The notes below the pieces were generated by a model that saw only the letters and a program-made list of their open reading frames with translations, was not told the origin of the DNA and searched no databases. This document shows positions 1-6,523 of a stretch of 22,421 nucleotides of DNA, one piece after another. Positions within the stretch are counted from its first letter, which is position 1. Every line of letters begins with the position of its first letter. The stretch is taken from NCBI GenBank assembly GCA_903819815.1, contig CAIJFC010000094.1:1-22421 (forward strand). The letters run 5' to 3'. The stretch is from an uncultured Bacteroidota bacterium. Its GTDB lineage: Bacteria; Bacteroidota; Bacteroidia; Flavobacteriales; Flavobacteriaceae. Both the position numbers and the translations under genes were made by a program.

Positions 1-20
1 AAAAATATATTAATATATAA

Positions 21-296
21 AAAGTTTACTGTAAATACATCGATAAGCAAGACAGTACTGCTGAACTAGTTTGGAAAAATAAGCTAACATTCGCTACTAA
101 TTTAAGTAAAGATAAAAAGTTTACTAACCATTTTAAATTTCATGACTATATTTTTAAAGAGGTTGTTAAAAGTAGAAAAGCAAAAGTGATACTATCCTCA
201 AAAGACATTAATGATAGCATCAAGGCTATTGAATATTTTTTAGAATTAAGAAAAGATGACAATTGGGAAATTGTTGATATCCAATATATAAAATGA
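21..296 (+). pseudogene. 5'-truncated coding remnant of unknown function
   Basis: This frame is open for 91 codons up to the TGA at 294-296, but it contains no ATG and is preceded in frame by a TAA at 18-20. The translation has a normal-looking soluble composition rich in Lys, Asp, Ile and Phe, with stretches such as KVILSSKDINDSIKAIEYF and a C-terminus ending DNWEIVDIQYIK. I do not recognise the family. It could be the end of a gene frameshifted near the A-run at 19-23, or a degraded remnant. A chance open frame is possible but less likely given the amino-acid composition. Whether an intact gene lies to the left cannot be seen. Confidence 0.35.
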
Positions 297-312
297 GCCC
301 CTGCTCTCCGAA

Positions 313-350
313 GTGGTAATGTATATAAGTTAGGTAATGTGGTAATGTAT
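313..350. repeat. short direct repeat (GTGGTAATGTAT, two copies)
   Basis: The 12-mer GTGGTAATGTAT occurs at 313-324 and again at 339-350, with a third partial copy (GGTAATGT) at 333-340. The copies lie just upstream of the REP-like element and contain no gene. They may belong to the same composite repeat, or be local duplication. Confidence 0.55.
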
Positions 351-364
351 CAATGTTAGTGACC

Positions 365-524
365 CGATAGCTCGGATATGTCCCCACAACGATAGCGCGG
401 ATTTGCAATCCGTGCCCATAAAGTTGAGCGACCACAGATAAAGTCGTTACAAAAGAAGGAAGAATTAATTTATATTTTTTTATTGTTTTTTGTAAGCACG
501 GATTGCAAATCCGCGCTATCGGGA
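365..524. repeat. REP/BIME-like inverted repeat
   Basis: Two perfect 26-bp inverted arms lie at 390-415 and 496-521, separated by 80 nt. Each arm is itself a small hairpin: a CGGATT stem, a three-base loop and AATCCG, extended to 9 pairs if one G-U is allowed. A third, diverged copy of the outer part lies at 365-380 (CGATAGCTCGGATATG against CGATAGCGCGGATTTG at 390-405). This architecture, an imperfect palindromic unit present twice in opposite orientation, is that of repetitive extragenic palindromes arranged as a BIME. From memory, similar units are dispersed in Flavobacterium-type genomes, and REPs elsewhere are linked to RAYT transposases. No such transposase gene is in this window. The rest of the intergenic stretch 297-617 holds no gene I can support. 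Confidence 0.75.
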
Positions 525-593
525 GACTTTGCGCAGCGAGGTAAAAAAATAAATAGTTACGATTTAATAAAGTAATAAACTCTTTCAAATTTA

Positions 594-601
594 TATCTTT
601 A
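594..601 (+). promoter_or_regulatory. possible -7 box upstream of the gamma-synthase gene
   Basis: TATCTTTA matches the Bacteroidetes -7 consensus TAnnTTTG at all but the last base and sits 16 nt before the ATG at 618. No convincing TTTG -33 box is seen at the expected distance, so this is a weak call. Confidence 0.3.
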
Positions 602-617
602 CAAAAAATTACCATTT

Positions 618-1763
618 ATGAAATTCAATACCAAAACCATTCACGGCGGTCAAAACCATGATCCTGCAACAGGAGCGGTTATGCCTCCGGTTTATCAAAC
701 TTCAACATTTGTTCAAACAAGTCCTGGACAACCTTTGAATCCCGATTATGAATACAGTCGTGCCGCAAATCCAACTCGTTCTGCTTTAGAAAACGCATTG
801 GCAAGTATAGAAAATGGTGCACGCGGATTGGCATTCTCCTCTGGTTTAGCAGCTACTGATTGTTTAATTAGAACTTTTAAATCAGGCGATGAAATTATTG
901 CTATGGATGATTTATATGGTGGAACCTACCGAATGTTTACGCGTATTTATAAAGATTCGGGTATAAAATTTCATTTTATCGATATGAATGATTTGGAGAA
1001 ATTCAAATCATTAATAAACGAAAACACCAAATTAGTTTGGGTGGAAACACCAACGAATCCTTTGATGAAATTAGCTGATATTCAAGAAATTGCTAAAATC
1101 ACTAAACAACACAAGATCCTTTTTGCGGTTGACAATACTTTTGCAACGCCTTATTTACAAAAACCATTGGATTTAGGGGCTGATATTGTGATGCATTCCG
1201 CAACAAAATACCTTGGCGGACATTCCGATGTAATTGCGGGAGCGTTAATTATTAAAGACGAAGAATTGGGAAATCAATTGCACTTTCAACAATTTGCAAC
1301 AGGAGGAACATTAGGTCCAATGGATAGTTTTTTAGTTTTAAGAGGAATAAAAACACTTCATTTAAGAGTCCAAAGGCATTGTGAAAATGGTGAAAAAGTG
1401 GCCCATTTTTTAAATCATCATCCTAAAATAAAAACGGTTTACTATCCTGGATTACCAAGCCATCCTTTTCATGAAATTGCAAAAAAACAAATGAGTGGTT
1501 TTGGAGGAATGGTTTCATTTACCTTTGTTTCAGGAAAAAAAGAAGATTCAATTCATTTTCTTGAAAAGCTAAAAGTGTTCACTTTGGCTGAATCTTTGGG
1601 GGGTGTTGAATCATTAGCCAATCATCCGGCATTAATGACACACGCTTCAATTCCTGAAGACAAACGAAAAGAAATAGGAATTTCGGATGATTTAGTTCGT
1701 TTAAGTGTTGGAATTGAGGATATTGAGGATCTTTTAGAAGATTTAACTCAGGCGTTAGTATAA
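618..1763 (+). CDS. metB: cystathionine gamma-synthase/lyase family PLP enzyme
   Basis: This is a cytosolic, pyridoxal-phosphate-dependent enzyme of the Cys/Met metabolism family (fold type I), 381 aa, the normal family length. Visible family marks are YSRAANPTR (Tyr46, Arg48) near the N-terminus, the PLP-ring Asp172 in AVDNTFATPYLQ, the Schiff-base Lys197 in SATKYLGGHSDV, and RLSVGIED (Arg361), which binds the substrate carboxylate. Glu331 in LGGVESL is at the position associated with cystathionine gamma-synthase and gamma-lyase. The likely role is transsulfuration between homoserine, cystathionine and cysteine. Sequence alone does not separate synthase (MetB) from lyase, so the symbol is provisional. 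The start is the first ATG and matches the usual N-terminus. It stands alone, with 223 nt before the next gene. Confidence 0.9.
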   Translation: MKFNTKTIHGGQNHDPATGAVMPPVYQTSTFVQTSPGQPLNPDYEYSRAANPTRSALENALASIENGARGLAFSSGLAATDCLIRTFKSGDEIIAMDDLYGGTYRMFTRIYKDSGIKFHFIDMNDLEKFKSLINENTKLVWVETPTNPLMKLADIQEIAKITKQHKILFAVDNTFATPYLQKPLDLGADIVMHSATKYLGGHSDVIAGALIIKDEELGNQLHFQQFATGGTLGPMDSFLVLRGIKTLHLRVQRHCENGEKVAHFLNHHPKIKTVYYPGLPSHPFHEIAKKQMSGFGGMVSFTFVSGKKEDSIHFLEKLKVFTLAESLGGVESLANHPALMTHASIPEDKRKEIGISDDLVRLSVGIEDIEDLLEDLTQALV

Positions 1764-1906
1764 TTTTTAGAATAATAGTAAAATGGTATAAAAACGATGT
1801 TTTACTTAATAATAAATTGACTTTCCAATATGAATAGATGAATAAAATTCACGTTTTTTAAATTTTTCATAGAATAAAGATAATTCTATTGCCAAATCGA
1901 AATATA

Positions 1907-1938
1907 TTTCAATGTTTATTGATTAAAATGTATATTTG
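1907..1938 (+). promoter_or_regulatory. gdhA promoter
   Basis: A perfect Bacteroidetes -7 box TATATTTG lies at 1931-1938, 20 nt after a TTTC at 1907-1910 that is one base from the -33 consensus TTTG. Transcription should start a few bases after 1940, giving a leader of roughly 40-45 nt before the ATG at 1987. Confidence 0.6.
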
Positions 1939-1945
1939 TATCAAA

Positions 1946-1965
1946 TTACGAAAACGTTTTCTTAA
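1946..1965. promoter_or_regulatory. palindromic candidate operator in the gdhA leader
   Basis: GAAAACGTTTTC at 1950-1961 is a perfect 12-bp palindrome. It extends to a 20-bp near-palindrome (1946-1965) with one mismatched pair, and lies just downstream of the predicted transcription start. The central CG flanked by A and T runs resembles LacI/CcpA-type operators, but the binding protein is unknown. A looser copy, AAAAC-GAT-GTTTT, lies at 1791-1803 in the same intergenic region. Confidence 0.4.
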
Positions 1966-1986
1966 ACCGTTAAATAAAAAAATAGT

Positions 1987-3330
1987 ATGTCAGATAGTAT
2001 TAAATCTTTTGTAGAAGCCGTAGCTAAAAGAAATCCGAACGAGCCAGAATTTATGCAAGCCGTTCATGAAGTTGCTGAAACAGTAATTCCATTTATTGAG
2101 GAAAATAAAAAATACCAAAACAAAATGCTTTTGGAAAGAATGGTCGAATCCGAGCGAATCATAACTTTTCGTGTAGTTTGGACCGATGATAAAGGCGATA
2201 TTCAAGTAAACAGAGGTTACAGAATTCAAATGAATTCTGCTATAGGACCTTACAAAGGAGGAATTCGTTTTCACCCTTCAGTGAATTTGAGTATTTTGAA
2301 ATTTTTAGCTTTCGAGCAAACTTTCAAAAATAGTTTAACCACATTGCCAATGGGTGGTGGTAAAGGAGGAGCCGATTTTGATCCTAAAGGAAAATCGGAT
2401 AATGAAGTAATGCGTTTTTGTCAAGCATTTATGACAGAATTATCAAAACATATTGGCGGTAATACTGACGTTCCAGCCGGAGATATTGGTGTTGGAGGCC
2501 GTGAAGTTGGTTATATGTTTGGTCAATATAAAAGATTACGAAACGAGTTTACAGGAGTTTTAACCGGAAAAGGAATTTCTTTTGGCGGGTCATTAATTCG
2601 TCCTGAAGCTACTGGATATGGCGATGTTTACTTTGCACAAAGTATGTTGAATACTAAAGGAGATAGTTTTACAGGAAAAACAGTTGTAATTTCTGGATCT
2701 GGAAACGTGGCGCAATATGCTGCAGAAAAAGTCATTCAATTGGGTGGTAAAGTAGTTACTTTATCCGATTCATCAGGATACATTTATGATATCGATGGAA
2801 TTGACGCAGCGAAATTAGCCTACGTAATGGAAATCAAAAATGAGTTGCGTGGAAGAATTAGTGATTATTTAACGAAGTATCCAAACGCAAAATTTGTTGC
2901 TGGAAAACGCCCTTGGGAAGTTAAATGCGATGTAGCGTTACCTTGTGCAACTCAAAACGAATTGAATGAAGAGGAAGCGCAACTACTTGTTGCAAATGGT
3001 TGTATTTGTGTGGCTGAAGGAGCAAACATGCCTTCAACCCCAGAAGCAGTTATAGTTTTCCATAAAGCAAAAATATTATTCGCACCTGGAAAAGCATCAA
3101 ATGCTGGTGGGGTAGCAACTTCAGGATTGGAAATGTCTCAAAATTCATTGAGATTAAGTTGGACAGCTGAAGAAGTGGACGAGCGATTGAAGAAAATCAT
3201 GCTTGACATTCATGCTTCATGTCTAAAATACGGTAAAGATGCAACGGGTTACGTAGATTACGTAAAAGGAGCAAATATTGCCGGATTTGTTAAAGTTGCT
3301 GACGCGATGTTGGCACAAGGGGTAGTATAA
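1987..3330 (+). CDS. gdhA: NADP-type glutamate dehydrogenase
   Basis: The enzyme interconverts 2-oxoglutarate plus ammonia and L-glutamate in the cytosol, mainly for ammonia assimilation. At 447 aa it matches the small hexameric class. The substrate and catalytic lysines are visible in IGPYKGGIRFHP (Lys90), FEQTFKNSLTTLPMGGGKGG (Lys114, Lys126) and the catalytic Asp166 in TDVPAGDIGVGGRE. The Rossmann dinucleotide loop is SGSGNVAQ (237-243), followed by LSDSSG (about 259-264). The pattern resembles E. coli GdhA, so NADP(H) specificity is inferred rather than shown. The ATG at 1987 follows an A-rich leader and gives the standard N-terminus. It is a single-gene unit with its own promoter and a strong intrinsic terminator. 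Confidence 0.96.
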   Translation: MSDSIKSFVEAVAKRNPNEPEFMQAVHEVAETVIPFIEENKKYQNKMLLERMVESERIITFRVVWTDDKGDIQVNRGYRIQMNSAIGPYKGGIRFHPSVNLSILKFLAFEQTFKNSLTTLPMGGGKGGADFDPKGKSDNEVMRFCQAFMTELSKHIGGNTDVPAGDIGVGGREVGYMFGQYKRLRNEFTGVLTGKGISFGGSLIRPEATGYGDVYFAQSMLNTKGDSFTGKTVVISGSGNVAQYAAEKVIQLGGKVVTLSDSSGYIYDIDGIDAAKLAYVMEIKNELRGRISDYLTKYPNAKFVAGKRPWEVKCDVALPCATQNELNEEEAQLLVANGCICVAEGANMPSTPEAVIVFHKAKILFAPGKASNAGGVATSGLEMSQNSLRLSWTAEEVDERLKKIMLDIHASCLKYGKDATGYVDYVKGANIAGFVKVADAMLAQGVV

Positions 3331-3353
3331 AAACAACCACTATATTTATTAAC

Positions 3354-3381
3354 TGCCCCACCATTTGTGGGGCATTTTTTT
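3354..3381 (+). terminator. intrinsic terminator after gdhA
   Basis: A perfect 8-bp GC-rich stem, TGCCCCAC (3354-3361) and GTGGGGCA (3367-3374), encloses a 5-nt loop and is followed directly by seven T residues (3375-3381). It begins 23 nt after the gdhA stop codon. Confidence 0.93.
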
Positions 3382-3418
3382 GTTTGTATATGAAAACGAT
3401 AATAATTTCGTTTTATAG

Positions 3419-3426
3419 TATATTTG
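3419..3426 (+). promoter_or_regulatory. -7 box for the porZ-like gene
   Basis: TATATTTG is a perfect match to the Bacteroidetes -7 consensus and lies 19 nt before the ATG at 3446. No TTTG is seen at the usual 19-21 nt upstream. An inverted repeat AAAACGA / TCGTTTT (3393-3399 and 3408-3414) occupies the expected -33 zone and could bind a regulator. Confidence 0.5.
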
Positions 3427-3445
3427 TGGTTGTAATAGTATAAAA

Positions 3446-5749
3446 ATGAAATACCCGTTAGCATTACTTGTTGCTTTATTTTCAATTCAAATTGGCTTTT
3501 CCCAAAACAGTCAATTTTGGAAAGGCTATTTCTCATATAAAGAAATAAAAGACATTTCTCAATCGCCAACCCTTTTTTTTGCAGCAGCAGAAAACGCTTT
3601 GTTTTCTAAAAATCTTACTACAAATTCAATAAAAACTACCAATACTATTGACGGACTTTCGGGACAAACGATTACTTCCATGTACCACAGTACTGTATTT
3701 AATAAAACCATCATTGGCTATGAAAATGGATTAATTATGATAGTGAATGATGCCGATGGAACGATGGTAAATGTAGTTGATATCATCACAAATGGAGTGA
3801 ATCAAAATTTAAAAAGAATCAATCATTTTATGGAATACAACGGTATTCTATATGTATCCTGTGATTTTGGAATTGTACAATATAATTTAGCAACTTCTGG
3901 TTTTGGTGACACTTACAGAATTGGAGATTTAGGAGCAGAAATAAAAGTTTCTCAAACCGCAATTAGCAATGGAATTATATATGCGGCAACCTCGGTTGGA
4001 ATTAAAAGCGCCATTAGTACCAATCCAAATCTGAATGATTACAATCAATGGACGCAAGTTATTGGCGGTGCGTTTTCAGGCATTGAAACCTTTGGCACGC
4101 AGGTAATTGCATCCTCAAACTGGGGACAATTGTTTAAACTAAATGGGTCAGTATTCACTTCATTTACAACTCCTCCTATGGTTGCAAATGATTTGAGAGC
4201 CAGCGGCAATTATTTAATAATTTCTACCCTAACCAATGTTTATGTTTACAATCAAAATTTGAGTTTGTTATTTCAAATAAATAGCAATCAAATCCCCAAT
4301 ATTTCAGCAAAATTTACTTGTGCTACTATTATTGATAATGTACTTTACATGGGTACTTTAGAAGATGGAATTATTACAACAACTATTGATAATCCTACAA
4401 CTTTTACCTTTTTAAGTCCTGATGGACCTTCAAGAAATGCACTATTTGCAATTAATGCTTCTACGAGTAATTTATGGGCTGTTTATGGTGGATATTCCGC
4501 AAATTATAATCCTTATACCTATGATAATAATGGGTTAAATACTTATGGATTTAGTAAATATTCCGAAAACGGATGGCAAAACACTCCCTATTCTGAAGTA
4601 TTGGGAGCAAAGGCACTCTCTAAAATCACGGTAAATCCAAATAACACTAATCAGATTTATATAAGTTCTTTTTTTTCGGGGTTGTTAAAAGTTGAAAATG
4701 ATATCCCTACCGTTTTGTATAATGAAAGCAACAGTTCGTTAGAATCATTAGTATTAACGCCTCCAAATCCAAATTATAAAGATTTACGTATTAATGGAGC
4801 AGCATTTGACAAATCGGGGAATTTATGGGTTGGGAATGGCTGGTCTAAAAATGGGCTAAAGAAACTTACCGCTCAAGGGGCATGGTCAAGTGTAAATATA
4901 GAACCTATTTCTCAAAGGTATTATGAAAATAGCTATGGAGAAGTGGTAGTAGATAAAAATGGAATTAAATGGATGGCTTCAAGTTATGATGGCGTAATTG
5001 CCTACAATGAAAATGGGACTATTTTTAAGAAGATTTCTCTTGGTGCGGAATTAGGAAATTTACCTGTTGTAGATTCTAGAGTGGTTGCAATTGATAATAG
5101 AAACCAACTTTGGATAGGAACCACAAGTGGATTAAGAGTACTTTCTAGCGTAGATCGTTTTTCAACCGATCAGCAATTAACCTCAAATCCAATCATTATT
5201 TTAGAAAATGGATTGGCACAAGAATTATTATACGAACAATTTATTACCGATATTGTTGTGGATGGAGCCAATAATAAATGGGTAGGAACGGCTGATTCAG
5301 GAGTTTTCCAATTTTCATCTGATGGGCAGCAAACCCTTCATCGATTTACAAGTAGTAATTCCCCATTGCCTAGTAATGCCATAAATGATATAGATATTAG
5401 TCCAACTACAGGTGAAGTTTTTTTTGCTACCGATAAAGGGATGGTTTCCTATAAAGGCACTTCAACTTCTGCAAGTACTGATTTAAGTAATGTAAATGTA
5501 TATCCAAATCCGGTACGGCCAGAATTTGAAGGCACCGTTAAAGTTAGTGGATTATCCAATAAATGCAATGTAAAAATTACCGATATAGAAGGTAATTTAG
5601 TTTACGAAACCATTTCTCAAGGCGGAACAATTGAATGGGATACCAAAGCTTTTGGTAATTATAATGTGGCTTCAGGTGTTTATATGATATTTATTTCTTC
5701 ACAAGATGCTATGGATACTACAGTTAAAAAAGTGATGATAATAAGGTAA
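3446..5749 (+). CDS. porZ: PorZ-like beta-propeller protein of the type IX secretion system
   Basis: This is a secreted 767-aa protein. Residues 1-19 form a signal peptide (hydrophobic core LALLVALFSIQIGF, ending in SQ). The middle is built of propeller-type repeats, with blades such as NGLIMIVND, KWMASSYDGVIAYNENG, LWIGTTSGLRVLSS and KWVGTADSGVFQFSSDG, as in two-component-regulator propellers. From about residue 680 there is a T9SS type A C-terminal domain (NVYPNPVRPEFEGTVKV through SGVYMIFIS to the C-terminus). This propellers-plus-CTD layout and length match PorZ, an outer-membrane-associated T9SS component of Porphyromonas that takes part in attaching A-LPS to cargo. The assignment to porZ, rather than to another propeller protein with a T9SS signal, is inferred from architecture and length. 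It has its own promoter and is 60 nt ahead of recO. Confidence 0.8.
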   Translation: MKYPLALLVALFSIQIGFSQNSQFWKGYFSYKEIKDISQSPTLFFAAAENALFSKNLTTNSIKTTNTIDGLSGQTITSMYHSTVFNKTIIGYENGLIMIVNDADGTMVNVVDIITNGVNQNLKRINHFMEYNGILYVSCDFGIVQYNLATSGFGDTYRIGDLGAEIKVSQTAISNGIIYAATSVGIKSAISTNPNLNDYNQWTQVIGGAFSGIETFGTQVIASSNWGQLFKLNGSVFTSFTTPPMVANDLRASGNYLIISTLTNVYVYNQNLSLLFQINSNQIPNISAKFTCATIIDNVLYMGTLEDGIITTTIDNPTTFTFLSPDGPSRNALFAINASTSNLWAVYGGYSANYNPYTYDNNGLNTYGFSKYSENGWQNTPYSEVLGAKALSKITVNPNNTNQIYISSFFSGLLKVENDIPTVLYNESNSSLESLVLTPPNPNYKDLRINGAAFDKSGNLWVGNGWSKNGLKKLTAQGAWSSVNIEPISQRYYENSYGEVVVDKNGIKWMASSYDGVIAYNENGTIFKKISLGAELGNLPVVDSRVVAIDNRNQLWIGTTSGLRVLSSVDRFSTDQQLTSNPIIILENGLAQELLYEQFITDIVVDGANNKWVGTADSGVFQFSSDGQQTLHRFTSSNSPLPSNAINDIDISPTTGEVFFATDKGMVSYKGTSTSASTDLSNVNVYPNPVRPEFEGTVKVSGLSNKCNVKITDIEGNLVYETISQGGTIEWDTKAFGNYNVASGVYMIFISSQDAMDTTVKKVMIIR

Positions 5750-5809
5750 TTTAATTTGAATTATTGAAGGACTTAATTATCCATTTAAACTAAAAAATAC
5801 AATAAAATA

Positions 5810-6523
5810 ATGGTGGTAAAAACCAGAGCAATTGTCATTTCATCAATAAAATATCAAGAGAAAAGCTTAATTGTAAAATGCTTTACACTTTCTGATGGGC
5901 TTAAATCCTATTTTGTTCGGGATGCTTTTTCGTCAAGAAAATCAAATCAGAAAATTGCTTACTTCCAACCCTTTTCATTGTTAGAAATTGAAGCCGTTCA
6001 CAAGAACAAAGGAACTCTGGAAAATTTTAAAGAGATTAAACTCGCCGTCCCATTTCAAACGATTCATAGCGAGGTAGTTAAAAGCACCATTGTACTGTTT
6101 TTATCAGAAATGATGCATTATTCCATTCATGAAGAGGAAGAAAACGAAGCGCTATTTACCTATTTAGAAACTTCTTTATTGTGGCTTGACGCACATGATG
6201 ATATGGTAAATTTCCATCTTATTTTTTTATTAGAAGCAACAAAATACTTGGGATTTTATCCAGATATTTCTGATTTTGAAATGCCTTTTTTTGAAATGAA
6301 AGAAGGTAATTTTTCACTATTTAGTGCCATTAGCGCTTTGTCAGAACACGAAACAATACTTTTCAAAAAATTAATAAATCTGAAATTCGAAAGCGATATC
6401 AAAACGTTTCATGTAATTGAAAGACAACTACTTTTGAAAATCTTAATTGATTATTACGGTTATCATTTGGAAGGATTCAGAAAACCAAAATCGGTAGAAG
6501 TATTGAAAGAAGTATTTTCTTAA
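5810..6523 (+). CDS. recO: DNA repair protein RecO
   Basis: RecO helps load RecA onto SSB-coated single-stranded DNA in the RecFOR recombination pathway. The 237-aa length is typical. The N-terminal OB-fold opens with the characteristic VVKTRAIVISSIKYQEKSLI followed by KCFTLSDG, and a helical C-terminal half contains LLEATKYLGFYPDIS. There is only one cysteine (Cys25), so the C-terminal zinc finger found in some RecO proteins is absent. The ATG start at 5810 gives the normal N-terminus. Its stop TAA (6521-6523) touches the stop codon of the convergent antiporter gene with no spacer. Confidence 0.93.
   Translation: MVVKTRAIVISSIKYQEKSLIVKCFTLSDGLKSYFVRDAFSSRKSNQKIAYFQPFSLLEIEAVHKNKGTLENFKEIKLAVPFQTIHSEVVKSTIVLFLSEMMHYSIHEEEENEALFTYLETSLLWLDAHDDMVNFHLIFLLEATKYLGFYPDISDFEMPFFEMKEGNFSLFSAISALSEHETILFKKLINLKFESDIKTFHVIERQLLLKILIDYYGYHLEGFRKPKSVEVLKEVFS

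Noticed and set aside
226..615. 129-codon minus-strand frame across the REP element
   Set aside because: It runs through the inverted repeat and overlaps a better coding-like frame on the other strand; the translation has no recognisable domain.
297..617. Possible CRISPR array from the repeated units
   Set aside because: The units are inverted rather than regularly spaced direct repeats, with no spacers and no cas genes.
1777..1806. AGTAAAA/TTTTACT hairpin as a terminator for the gamma-synthase gene
   Set aside because: The stem is 7 bp, all but one pair A-T, with a 16-nt loop and no T-run; not distinguishable from AT-rich background.
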